Part shown: piece after piece, positions 46,736 through 54,868 of the stretch
Layout of the letters: the number at the start of each line of letters is the position of its first letter
Numbering within the stretch: position 1 is the stretch's first letter
Source of the DNA: Stygiobacter sp. RIFOXYC2_FULL_38_25
GTDB taxonomy: Bacteria > Bacteroidota > Ignavibacteria > Ignavibacteriales > Melioribacteraceae
Direction: 5' to 3'
Length of the DNA: 64,000 bases
NCBI GenBank assembly: GCA_001803165.1
Contig: MHAZ01000019.1
Coordinates: 1 to 64,000, forward strand
The notes under the pieces: model-generated
The model's database searches: none
What the model saw: the letters and a program-made list of their open reading frames with translations, nothing else
Told to the model about the DNA's origin: nothing
Made by a program: the position numbers and the translations under genes

Positions 46736-47374
46736 CTACCATTTTGTAAGTATCCGCAGCTTCTGCCCTTTATTAACAGCTTCGGCGCGGCTGTGAACAT
46801 GAAGTTTTTCATAAATGCTGCGTATGTGATACTTAACTCCATCTACCGAAAGAAAAATTTCTTCCGAAATTTTCTTGTATGATTTACCTTCTGAAAGCAA
46901 ATTCAAAATTGTAGTTTCTTTATCGGTAAGTTTATCTTCAGTGTATTTCGGTTTAAACTTGTGAAATGATTTGAGAACCTTTCTTGCTATTTGCGGTGTC
47001 ATAGGGGAACCGCCTTTAAGCGCCAAACGAATTGCTCCTATCAACTCTTCCGGTGAAACAGATTTGTGAAGGTAACCGATTGCGCCGGCTTGCAATGAAC
47101 CGAATATGCTTTTATCGTCATCTTGAATTGTAATCATAATTATCAAAGCGTTGTTGTTGATGCTGCTCAATATCTCCGCACCTTTAATGCCGGAAATTCC
47201 GGGCAGACCAATATCTAAAAGTATTACGTCACTTTTTTTAATCACCTCGGATTCTATAGCTTCTTCGCAAGAGCCGAATGATTCCAGAACTACAAAATCT
47301 TCTTCGGAGCTAAGCGCTGTAGCCCAAGCTGTTCTTGCAAAAACGTTGTCTTCTATGATAGATATTTTTACCAT
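46736..47374 (-). CDS. NarL/FixJ-type response regulator
   Basis: The 212-residue regulator has a receiver domain (1-125, phospho-acceptor Asp54 in LLDIGLPG, IEDN acidic pocket) and a LuxR/GerE helix-turn-helix (145-210, LTDKETTILNLLSEG, VDGVKYHIRSIYEKL). Start is at the ATG 47374; a TTG two codons earlier is less likely. It sits 65 bases after a HisKA_3-type sensor kinase on the same strand, the natural partner for a NarL-type regulator. The signal and targets are unknown. No AraC fusion, unlike common Bacteroidota hybrid systems. Confidence 0.9.
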   Translation of the reverse strand: MVKISIIEDNVFARTAWATALSSEEDFVVLESFGSCEEAIESEVIKKSDVILLDIGLPGISGIKGAEILSSINNNALIIMITIQDDDKSIFGSLQAGAIGYLHKSVSPEELIGAIRLALKGGSPMTPQIARKVLKSFHKFKPKYTEDKLTDKETTILNLLSEGKSYKKISEEIFLSVDGVKYHIRSIYEKLHVHSRAEAVNKGQKLRILTKW

Positions 47375-47438
47375 TTGCAATCTTTTTAGTGAAAATGAAT
47401 AAATAGAAAATCAGTTAAACTACACACAAAGGTAGAAA

Positions 47439-50400
47439 TCAAATCTTGATCGAGAAAAACCACTTTGTACCATTATCAACTTCTGTTGTTAATTTGTAAT
47501 CGGCCTTCAACGCTTCCGCTCTGTTCCTAATATTCACTAAGCCGTTGCTCATACTTTTTTCAGTTTCACTGAAGCCTATTCCGTTATCTTCAATGTGCAA
47601 ATCCAATGTCTTGCCGTCATACTGAACTTTAATCTTTACATTCTTGCATTGAGAGTGACGTACAATGTTGGTTAAGATTTCTTTGCAGATGCACCACAGG
47701 TGCTGCCGCTTTTCCATCGAGATTGATTTATCGGCAGCATCGCCGGGCAGTTCGATGTTATAGTTTATTTCTTTTGAATCGAGCAGATCGGATGCGTAGC
47801 GGTTAAACTTGATTAAGAATTTACCCAAGCCATCTTCTTCCGGGTTAACAGTCCAAATTAAATCTTTAATTTTTTCTTGAGCGTCGGCAGAACTTTCCAA
47901 AATCAAATTCAAATATTTGGAAACACCTTCCGGGTTCTTGCCGGTTGTTTCCTTTTCTATAGCGCGTACAAAGTATTGAATGCTGGAAAGTGTTCCGCCT
48001 ACTTCATCGTGTAAATTGCGGGCTATTCTCGATCTGGTGCGCTCAATGCCGACCAACTTATTCAATCGTATTTCGTAGAACATAAATATCACACCGAGAA
48101 GAAGAATAAACATGATAATTCTGAACCACCATGTTTCCCAATACGGCGGCGTAATAATAATTGTAATTGAACGCTCGGTATCGCTCCAAATGCCGTCGTT
48201 GTTGGAAGCCAAAACTTTTAGCACATAACTGCCGGGATTCAAATTGGTAAACTTTGCAACTCTGTTATTCGCATCTACAAAAACCCATTTATCTATAAAG
48301 CCCTCAAGCTTGTATGCGTATCTATTCTTGGATGGAATTGCGTAATGAAGCGCGGCAAACTCGAAACTAATTACTTTGTCTAAATAAGAAAGTACAACTT
48401 CATCCATTTCATTCAGCGGTTTTGTCAGCACTGAATTTTCACCAACCTTAACCTCTTGATCCATAATAGAAAGTTTGGTGAACGCGATTTGCGGCTTGAA
48501 GGGATTATCAATTATTTCTTCCGGATAAAAAGAAATTAGCCCATTGGAATAACCGATGAACATTTTGCCATCGTTATTTTTAAAATAAATATCACCGTTC
48601 AATTCCATTCCGGGCAGACCATCTTTGGAACTATAATTCTTAAAAATCCTTTTCACCGGATCAAACTTGCTTATGCCGTCGTTAGTTCTAATCCACAAGT
48701 TTCCTTTTGCATCTTCTTGAATGCTGTAAATCGTGTTGTCGTTCAATCCGTTACTTGTGTTGAAATGCTCAAAGTTATCTTTCTCACGGTTATATCTATT
48801 CAAACCCTGGTAAGTGCCAATCCACAAATCACCGGCTTTGGATTCGTAAATGTTGTAAACTCTGTCGTTCGAAATGCAAGTGCTGTCGTTTGGAAGAACA
48901 TGATAGTGCCTAAACGTTTCATCCTTTTCATTGAAAACATCCAGCCCGCCAAAAGTGCTAATCCAGAAAACGCCGTGGCTGTCTTCGAAAACAGAATTAA
49001 CTCTTGAATCGCCGAGAGATTTTATATCCGGTTCATAGTGAATAAAACGTTTAATGGTTTCGTTCACCGGATCGTAAAGCGTGATGCCGCCGGTTAATGT
49101 ACCGCTCCAGAAGCGGCTTCTCTTATCAACATAAAACCACTTAACAAAATTATTGCCGCGGGAAGGGGTTCCGTCATCAACGTACTGAACAATGTTGAAC
49201 TCATTTTTCTTTAGATTGTAGAAGTGGAGCCCGTTGTAGCTGCCGACCCAGATATAATCTTTCTCATCAACATAAACATTGGAAGAACGTTTTGTATGGA
49301 ATCCGGTTTTAGTTTCAACATCGCCAAAAAATCTAATCCCTCTGCTGTTACTCTTGGTAATTACTGACTCACCCGGTCCAGCCCAAAGAATATTATCCGT
49401 AATAAATTTTTGTGGAACGGTAAATTGGTTATCAAGAAACGCTTTGTAGTTCTGGTTGAAGTTTATCACTTGAAACTTTTTCTTCATCGAATCGTATTTA
49501 TTAACACCGGCAATCGTACCAAACCACAGTACGCCGGTTCTATCTTTGAAAATTGATCTTGTCTTGTTATCGTTGATTGTACTGAAATCATTCGGGTTGG
49601 AGTAAATGGCGGTTTTGGAAAATGTTTTTTTATCGAACTTGAACAAGCCGCTGTAAGTGCCAACCCAAAACGCGTCATCATCTTCAAAGAATTTTCTGAT
49701 GCTAAGATTATCCGGCTTAATTGGAAAGTTGTTATCACTTTTAATGCTGTTAAACTTTCTTGTTTTTCTATCAAACAGATTTAAACCGCCGCCGAAAGTC
49801 GCAACCCAAAAACGTCCGCTGCTGTCTTCCAGAAATTCCATCACCTGGTTGTGGCTTAAGCTGTATTTATCGCGCGGGTTATTTTTGAAGCGAATGAATT
49901 TCTGTTTCGCTTCATCAAACAAATTCATTCCGGCATCGAAAGTGCCAATCCACAAATTTTTGTTTTTGTCTTCGTAAATGGCGCTAACCATGTTGCTGCT
50001 GATTGAATTTGAATCCGATTTGGAATAAGTGTAGCGCGTAAACGTTTCTTTGATTGGATCGAAGAGATTTAATCCGCCGCCAAGTGTGGAAACCCAAATT
50101 CTTTTTTTGGAATCTCTGTAAACTTTGAAAAGAATATCGTAGCTGATTGATTTGGGATTGTTATCATCGTGAGTGTAGCGCTTAAACTTTCCGGTCTTGG
50201 TGTTAAACTTATTTAATCCGCCGCCTAAAGTGCCCACCCAAATTATTCCGTTTTTATCTTCCAGCAAACTAAACACGTGGTTGTAACTCAAACTTTTCTC
50301 GTCGTTAACTTCATGCTTATAGTAGATGAAGTTGTAGCCGTCATATCTGCTCAAGCCATTTTCCGTAGCCATCCAGATAAAACCAACACTATCCTGAATA

Positions 50401-50543
50401 ATATCATTTACGTTACCCGGAATTAAGCCTTGTTCTTTTGCAATTCTATCAAATATAATTTTTTGCGATTGCGCATAGCTTAGGTTAATTAGTGTGGGAA
50501 GCAGTAATGAGGTGATGAAAAATATTTTCGCTTTGCGTTTCAA
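47439..50543 (-). CDS. beta-propeller sensor histidine kinase
   Basis: The 1034-residue sensor has a signal peptide (LLLPTLINLSYAQ), two periplasmic seven-bladed propellers of Reg_prop repeats (about 30-690: WVGTLGGGLNKF, WVSTLGGGLNLF, WIGTYQGLNRYN), a Y_Y_Y domain (about 700-795) and one membrane helix (about 805-824). The cytoplasmic part has a HisKA_3 dimer helix with His845 in ARNLHDEVGG and an HATPase domain (about 930-1034; DNGIG near 986). It has no AraC or receiver part, so it differs from hybrid two-component regulators. The apparent start is TTG at 50543 with no ATG upstream in frame, so a rare start codon is likely. Partner: response regulator at 46736. Usual ligands of Reg_prop sensors are sugars, which is only a guess here. 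Confidence 0.9.
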   Translation of the reverse strand: MKRKAKIFFITSLLLPTLINLSYAQSQKIIFDRIAKEQGLIPGNVNDIIQDSVGFIWMATENGLSRYDGYNFIYYKHEVNDEKSLSYNHVFSLLEDKNGIIWVGTLGGGLNKFNTKTGKFKRYTHDDNNPKSISYDILFKVYRDSKKRIWVSTLGGGLNLFDPIKETFTRYTYSKSDSNSISSNMVSAIYEDKNKNLWIGTFDAGMNLFDEAKQKFIRFKNNPRDKYSLSHNQVMEFLEDSSGRFWVATFGGGLNLFDRKTRKFNSIKSDNNFPIKPDNLSIRKFFEDDDAFWVGTYSGLFKFDKKTFSKTAIYSNPNDFSTINDNKTRSIFKDRTGVLWFGTIAGVNKYDSMKKKFQVINFNQNYKAFLDNQFTVPQKFITDNILWAGPGESVITKSNSRGIRFFGDVETKTGFHTKRSSNVYVDEKDYIWVGSYNGLHFYNLKKNEFNIVQYVDDGTPSRGNNFVKWFYVDKRSRFWSGTLTGGITLYDPVNETIKRFIHYEPDIKSLGDSRVNSVFEDSHGVFWISTFGGLDVFNEKDETFRHYHVLPNDSTCISNDRVYNIYESKAGDLWIGTYQGLNRYNREKDNFEHFNTSNGLNDNTIYSIQEDAKGNLWIRTNDGISKFDPVKRIFKNYSSKDGLPGMELNGDIYFKNNDGKMFIGYSNGLISFYPEEIIDNPFKPQIAFTKLSIMDQEVKVGENSVLTKPLNEMDEVVLSYLDKVISFEFAALHYAIPSKNRYAYKLEGFIDKWVFVDANNRVAKFTNLNPGSYVLKVLASNNDGIWSDTERSITIIITPPYWETWWFRIIMFILLLGVIFMFYEIRLNKLVGIERTRSRIARNLHDEVGGTLSSIQYFVRAIEKETTGKNPEGVSKYLNLILESSADAQEKIKDLIWTVNPEEDGLGKFLIKFNRYASDLLDSKEINYNIELPGDAADKSISMEKRQHLWCICKEILTNIVRHSQCKNVKIKVQYDGKTLDLHIEDNGIGFSETEKSMSNGLVNIRNRAEALKADYKLTTEVDNGTKWFFSIKI

Positions 50544-50643
50544 AATAGTTACGCTTTAAGGGAGAATTAGTGTGTTGGTTAATTACCTTTGTTAAAAAAT
50601 ACGCAGATAATCTGTAAAGGGAAAATGCTGGTGGTGATGTGAA

Positions 50644-50841
50644 CCTCAAAACCGATATCGCATTGAGCATAGATGTTCACGGTATCGTCTCTAAAGGGAC
50701 TTTGGTTTATTTGGCATTCTTTACTTATAGATATTTTATCCCTACGGGATTTTTAGCTCCGTCTGGAGCGATATATCTATAGAAAAATGAACTCACAATA
50801 TTTGTTAAGTCCCTTAGGGACGCTATAAAACAATTCACCAA
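50644..50841. repeat. ~200-bp palindromic repeat element, copy A
   Basis: Begins CCTCAAAACCGAT and ends TTCACCAA. It holds GTCTCTAAAGGGAC and GTCCCTTAGGGAC at the two ends, with TATAGATATTTTATCCC and GATATATCTATAG around a central GCTCCG/CGGAGC hairpin. Copy B lies at 57647-57862 in inverse orientation with about 90% of positions alike. No coding capacity. Confidence 0.8.
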
Positions 50842-50896
50842 ATGGGTAGCGTAGCGTTTATCAGTTTTCAGTTTTCAGTTTTGAAAATTAACACTC

Positions 50897-51088
50897 TTAT
50901 TTGTCGGCACGCGCTTTATTCAATTTCTTTCTTAGTTTCAAAGTGGTTAACACTTCTCCTTTTTCAGAATCTGCTAAACCGCGTGAAATAGAATCAATGA
51001 ATAGCTTTGTCTGTCTCAACTCATCAGATTTTGATAGGGAGATTAAAACTTTATTTGTGTTATCATTTGAAATAGAAATTCTTTTCAT
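50897..51088 (-). CDS. small antitoxin-like protein, orphan
   Basis: A 63-residue basic protein. Its middle part SISRGLADSEKGEVLTTLKL resembles the C-terminal half of RelB/ParD-type antitoxins, which often read as GLADxExGxVxxxxEVxxxL. No toxin gene lies within 300 bases on either side; the upstream flank holds only the DUF4352 gene. No good ribosome binding site is seen, so expression is uncertain. It may be a relic antitoxin or an unrelated small protein. Confidence 0.4.
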   Translation of the reverse strand: MKRISISNDNTNKVLISLSKSDELRQTKLFIDSISRGLADSEKGEVLTTLKLRKKLNKARADK

Positions 51089-51374
51089 TTTTTAAACCGC
51101 CATAATGTTTTCGCTTAGAATCAAATAAAGAACTGCGTTAGGGTAAGAGCAAGATTGTTGACTGAGTGAATATCGGCATTGCCACTAACCGGCAACCCAG
51201 CACAGGAATGCCGATTAAAAGAACAAAGCCAATAATCTAGCCCCGCAACTGCGGGGCAATAATTTAATTTATCATGTCACTGCCAAACAGCTATGTTTAT
51301 TTTACACCAACCTTAAGTATTACACAAATGCCACTTTGAAAAACGCCGTCGGGTTAATTAGTGGTTAGGCATTT
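51089..51374. other. non-coding stretch with inverted repeats
   Basis: Holds two stems: ATCGGCATT with AATGCCGAT around 51163-51214 and GCCCCGCA with TGCGGGGC at 51241-51258. On the minus strand, TGCCTAACCACTAA just after the DUF4352 stop and TTAGTGGCA further down form an imperfect inverted pair, a weak attC-like feature. No gene. Confidence 0.45.
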
Positions 51375-51968
51375 TTACAAATTACCACAGAAAAATTTCT
51401 TATCATCTGAATTTCTTCCAGGTTCCCAATAAACCGGACCACTTATTTCTGCTGGAATTTTATAGACAAGTTTTGTTGATTTTGTTGTTAATGGATTGAG
51501 TTGATCTAAAAGTGTTCCCCATCCATCAAGCATAATTGTCTCGGATTTATCATATTCATATTCTTTACCATTGTATTTAATATAGACAGAACCATCCATA
51601 AACATTCTGCTTTCATCATCAATGTTTTTAAAGATGATGTCAAGAATTAAAAATTTGTTACCGGCTTCTTCCTTAATATCTGCAAACTGATTGCCAGTTT
51701 CAATTTTAGTATCTATGTAGGCTTTGTTAAGAGTGATTTCAAAATACTCTGTTCTTAACTTTTCGCCAACAGTTGGAAAAGTTTCTTTTGTATTTTTCTT
51801 TTCCTCAATTTGTTGACCACTCTCATTAGAAGTAGTTGTTTGCTCTGTAGAATCCGACTTTTTACCAGATTGAGCTATAACAATAATTACAATGACAGCT
51901 GCTAACCAAAACCACCATTTTTTATAAATCGGTTCTTTAGGTTTCGGTTGAAGATTTTGTTCTGACAT
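51375..51968 (-). CDS. DUF4352-type membrane-anchored protein
   Basis: The 197-residue protein has one membrane segment (about 20-37, WWFWLAAVIVIIVIA) followed by a Ser/Thr/Glu-rich linker and an immunoglobulin-like domain (about 65-190) with the DUF4352 strands (FEITLNKAYI, NKFLILDIIFKN, TKLVYKIPAEISG). The C-terminal half would be outside. Function is unknown; such proteins are common in accessory DNA. GTTAGGCAT lies just after its stop and ATGCCTGAC about 80 bases upstream of its start, near-inverted copies as expected for a cassette, though with one mismatch. Confidence 0.65.
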   Translation of the reverse strand: MSEQNLQPKPKEPIYKKWWFWLAAVIVIIVIAQSGKKSDSTEQTTTSNESGQQIEEKKNTKETFPTVGEKLRTEYFEITLNKAYIDTKIETGNQFADIKEEAGNKFLILDIIFKNIDDESRMFMDGSVYIKYNGKEYEYDKSETIMLDGWGTLLDQLNPLTTKSTKLVYKIPAEISGPVYWEPGRNSDDKKFFCGNL

Positions 51969-52179
51969 GTTTTATACTCCTTGCTTTAATCGATTCGGCA
52001 ACAATAATTATATATTAAAGTAAGACATCTTCGCGTTGCCGTTAAACGAAATGCCTGACTTACAATTATACTTCACCGTTTTGTTAATTAAAGAACACTT
52101 ATCCGCCTTTCGTCGGACAAGTATGCACGGTGCTTTTTATTTACTTCGTAAATCCCAAATCGTACTTCGTAATTAAGTC

Positions 52180-52560
52180 TTATTTATCCAGCAGCCAGTT
52201 TCTCGCTTTTTCAACAGTTCCAAAAATTTTTGCATTTTGTCCGCTGTTAAGTGTTACCGTTTCAAAGAAATAAAAATCTTTCTGGTGTTCCGCGATAACA
52301 AATGCGCGTTTAAATTTATGCGGATGAATTCCCAATGGTGCAATTTTATCTGCTATTATTTTAGGCATCTTATAAATCTCTAAAGTTGTTATTTCCACCT
52401 CAGCCTCACTGTAATCGCCAAGAGTAAAAAAGCAATCATTCTCAATAGCTGTAAGTATCACTTCGGAACTAAACTCTACAATCTCATTGAAGGTTACAAT
52501 TCCGCTGTATTTCGTTTCGATTATTCCTAGCCCGGAATTGTAAGCGGAAATATGCGGCAT
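52180..52560 (-). CDS. STAS/SpoIIAA-like protein, hypothetical
   Basis: The 126-residue protein has the alternating strand and helix pattern of the SpoIIAA-like/STAS fold: GIIETKYSGIVTFNEIVEF, FTLGDYSEAEVEI and AFVIAEHQKDFYFFETV. No catalytic residues are evident. It may bind a small molecule or lipid-like ligand. It lies alone between the cassette-like gene and repeats, and its job is unknown. Confidence 0.6.
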   Translation of the reverse strand: MPHISAYNSGLGIIETKYSGIVTFNEIVEFSSEVILTAIENDCFFTLGDYSEAEVEITTLEIYKMPKIIADKIAPLGIHPHKFKRAFVIAEHQKDFYFFETVTLNSGQNAKIFGTVEKARNWLLDK

Positions 52561-52770
52561 AGCTTTACCTTATTCATGTACTTCATATTGGAAAAAATTC
52601 ATTTCAGGTTTCCCCAAAAATTAATTGAATGGAACACCGTTGTTGATTGCAACTTACCATTTGAAGTTTTTATAATCAAGATGTAAGATGTAATCTGCTG
52701 TCGGCAATCAGATTGAGAAAAGAAACTATACAAATCAAAAAATGGAACGAGAGCCATGCAAAAAAAACTG
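52561..52770. other. non-coding stretch
   Basis: Upstream of the STAS-like gene. Nothing recognisable apart from low-complexity sequence. Confidence 0.4.
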
Positions 52771-52860
52771 CGGACCAGTGACACGGATTACACGAATTTA
52801 CACAGATTCGATCCGCGAAAATCAACTCAATCCGCATCATCAGCGTTCTATTAAAACATA
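52771..52860. repeat. dispersed intergenic repeat
   Basis: ACACGGATTACACGAATTT and CGATCCGCGAAAATCAACTC look like the widespread Bacteroidota intergenic filler. No gene in 52561-53183. Confidence 0.35.
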
Positions 52861-53030
52861 ACATGACAGCATTACCCTAAATCTCTCTTCTCAACAAAAG
52901 AGAAGGGCATTATTTATAAACCACCCAATTATGTAGTTAGAATTAAGCCGCCGTAATTTAAGTTCCAAACGTTGCTAGGAGCTTTTTTGAAAAATGTTCT
53001 TTTGAATGAGTGTTTAGAATAATTCACACT

Positions 53031-53122
53031 TGTCATATTGAGTCGCGCTGATAGCGACGAAATATCTCAAAGACAATTTGAATTAAGATTCTTCATCCCG
53101 CTAAGCGTGATTCAGAATGACA
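53031..53122. repeat. paired GTCATTCTGA-type repeats
   Basis: Two facing copies, GTCATATTGAGTCGCGCTG and (inverted) TGTCATTCTGAATCACGC, each with its own stem (GTCGC...GCGAC; CGCTTAGCG) and AAGAATCTT-type tail. A third copy is at 62721-62759. Such repeats are typical of this group. Confidence 0.5.
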
Positions 53123-53183
53123 GATAATTCTTATAAAGAAAATTCAAGACAAAATTATTTACTAAAAAATTTGCGGTACAATT

Positions 53184-54740
53184 ATGGCAAACAAACAAGT
53201 TTATTTAACGGCGGTTCTACTACTTTTTGTAATCTTTGGCTGCACTGCAACCAATACTTTACAAAGTCCAATACAAGCTGACAATTCGCGAACCAATTTT
53301 CCAAAAGTGGAGCGGGAATTCCGAGCAGCCTGGATAGCAACCGTCGCAAATATTAACTGGCCAAGCAAAAAAACTCTTACAACTGAAGAACAGAAACAAG
53401 AAGCCATCAGCATCCTCGATAAAATGAAAGCTGATCATTTTAATGCCGTAATTTTTCAAGCACGTCCGCAGTGCGACGCACTCTACAAAAGCGATTTAGA
53501 ACCATGGTCATACTACCTAACCGGAAAACAAGGCAAAGCGCCGGAGCCATTTTACGATCCGCTGGAATTTTGGGTTGAAGAAGCACATAAACGAGGAATG
53601 GAATTGCACGTTTGGTTAAATCCTTACAGAGCGCATCACTCAAGCGGCGGCGAAGTTGGCGAGCAATCTGTTGTAACAAAACATCCGGAGTTAGTTGTAA
53701 AACTTAAAACCGGCTACTGGTGGCTCGATCCAAGCAAAAAAGAAACTCAAGATTATTCACTGAGTGTGGTTTTGGATATCGCAAAGCGTTACGATGTTGA
53801 TGGTATTCACTTTGATGATTATTTCTATCCTTATCCTTCATATAATAACGATGAAGATTTTCCGGATGAAGCAAGCTGGAAAAATTATATAGCCGGCGGA
53901 GGTAAATTAAGCAGAGGCGATTGGCGCCGTGAGAGCGTTAATACTTTTATTCACAATGTTTACAAAGGAATAAAAGAGATTAAGCCAAACGTAAAGTTTG
54001 GTTTAAGTCCGTTTGGAATTTGGCGTCCGCGTAATCCGGAATCCGTTGAGGGCTTTGATCAGTATGATCAATTATATGCCGATGCAAAACTTTGGATTAA
54101 CGAAGGCTGGGTTGATTACTGGGCTCCGCAAATTTATTGGAGGATAAGCACACCGCTGCAAAGCTTTCCGGCTCTTGTAGGCTGGTGGAAAGAACAAAAT
54201 CTAAAGAACAAACATTTCTGGCCGGGAATAACAATAGATAGAGAAAACAACGAAGCAAACTCTTTGGAAGTTATAAATCAGATTATGACGATAAGAGGAA
54301 TGCTTCCCGAATCGCCGGGAAATATTTTTTGGAGTATCGGACCGATGCTTAAGTTCAAGGAATTAGCCGATGCAGTTGTAAACGGACCATATAAAAAACA
54401 AGCCTTAGTTCCGGCAACGCCTTGGTTTAATAATCAGCCGGTTGCTCAGCCAACAGTGGCAACAAAAGTTGATAACGATAAAGTTAAAATCTCTTGGACG
54501 CACGTGAAGAAAGAAAATATTTTTAAATGGGTTGTCTATTTGAAATATGGCAGCAGATGGGACTATGAAATTTTAACAAATGATATTACTTCTTACGAAG
54601 CGCCTCTGGAATCGGAATATAAATTTTATACCGACAGCGGCAGTATGCAGACTAAAAAGTTGATATTAACCGACATTGCGGTTTCGGCAGTGGATAGAGT
54701 TAGCAACGAAAGCGCTCCATCCATGCATAAGATAAAATAG
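53184..54740 (+). CDS. GHL10-family hydrolase lipoprotein
   Basis: The 518-residue lipoprotein (lipobox VIFGC) has a GHL10 TIM barrel (about 40-400: EREFRAAWIATVANINWPS, IHFDDYFYPYP, LWINEGWVDYWAPQIYW) and a C-terminal FN3-like part (about 415-518). E. coli DigH, a GHL10 lipoprotein, cleaves glycan strands stripped of peptides; this protein is followed by an amidase that makes such strands, so the same job is likely. It is the first gene of the plus-strand cluster. Paralogue of the secreted enzyme at 44122. Confidence 0.88.
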   Translation: MANKQVYLTAVLLLFVIFGCTATNTLQSPIQADNSRTNFPKVEREFRAAWIATVANINWPSKKTLTTEEQKQEAISILDKMKADHFNAVIFQARPQCDALYKSDLEPWSYYLTGKQGKAPEPFYDPLEFWVEEAHKRGMELHVWLNPYRAHHSSGGEVGEQSVVTKHPELVVKLKTGYWWLDPSKKETQDYSLSVVLDIAKRYDVDGIHFDDYFYPYPSYNNDEDFPDEASWKNYIAGGGKLSRGDWRRESVNTFIHNVYKGIKEIKPNVKFGLSPFGIWRPRNPESVEGFDQYDQLYADAKLWINEGWVDYWAPQIYWRISTPLQSFPALVGWWKEQNLKNKHFWPGITIDRENNEANSLEVINQIMTIRGMLPESPGNIFWSIGPMLKFKELADAVVNGPYKKQALVPATPWFNNQPVAQPTVATKVDNDKVKISWTHVKKENIFKWVVYLKYGSRWDYEILTNDITSYEAPLESEYKFYTDSGSMQTKKLILTDIAVSAVDRVSNESAPSMHKIK

Positions 54741-54868
54741 CGCACTATTCTGCCGGAGTTTCTCCCGATGCGCGATATTAATGAGTGCGGTTTGTATAAT
54801 GCAAACTTCATCCATAATATTCCGGCAGATTTCGCATATCAGTAATACAAATTCCGTTTGGAGAAAAA

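Noticed and set aside
50860-50885. Short tandem TCAGTTTT repeat
   Set aside because: Three 8-base units next to the end of repeat copy A; low-complexity, no function inferred.
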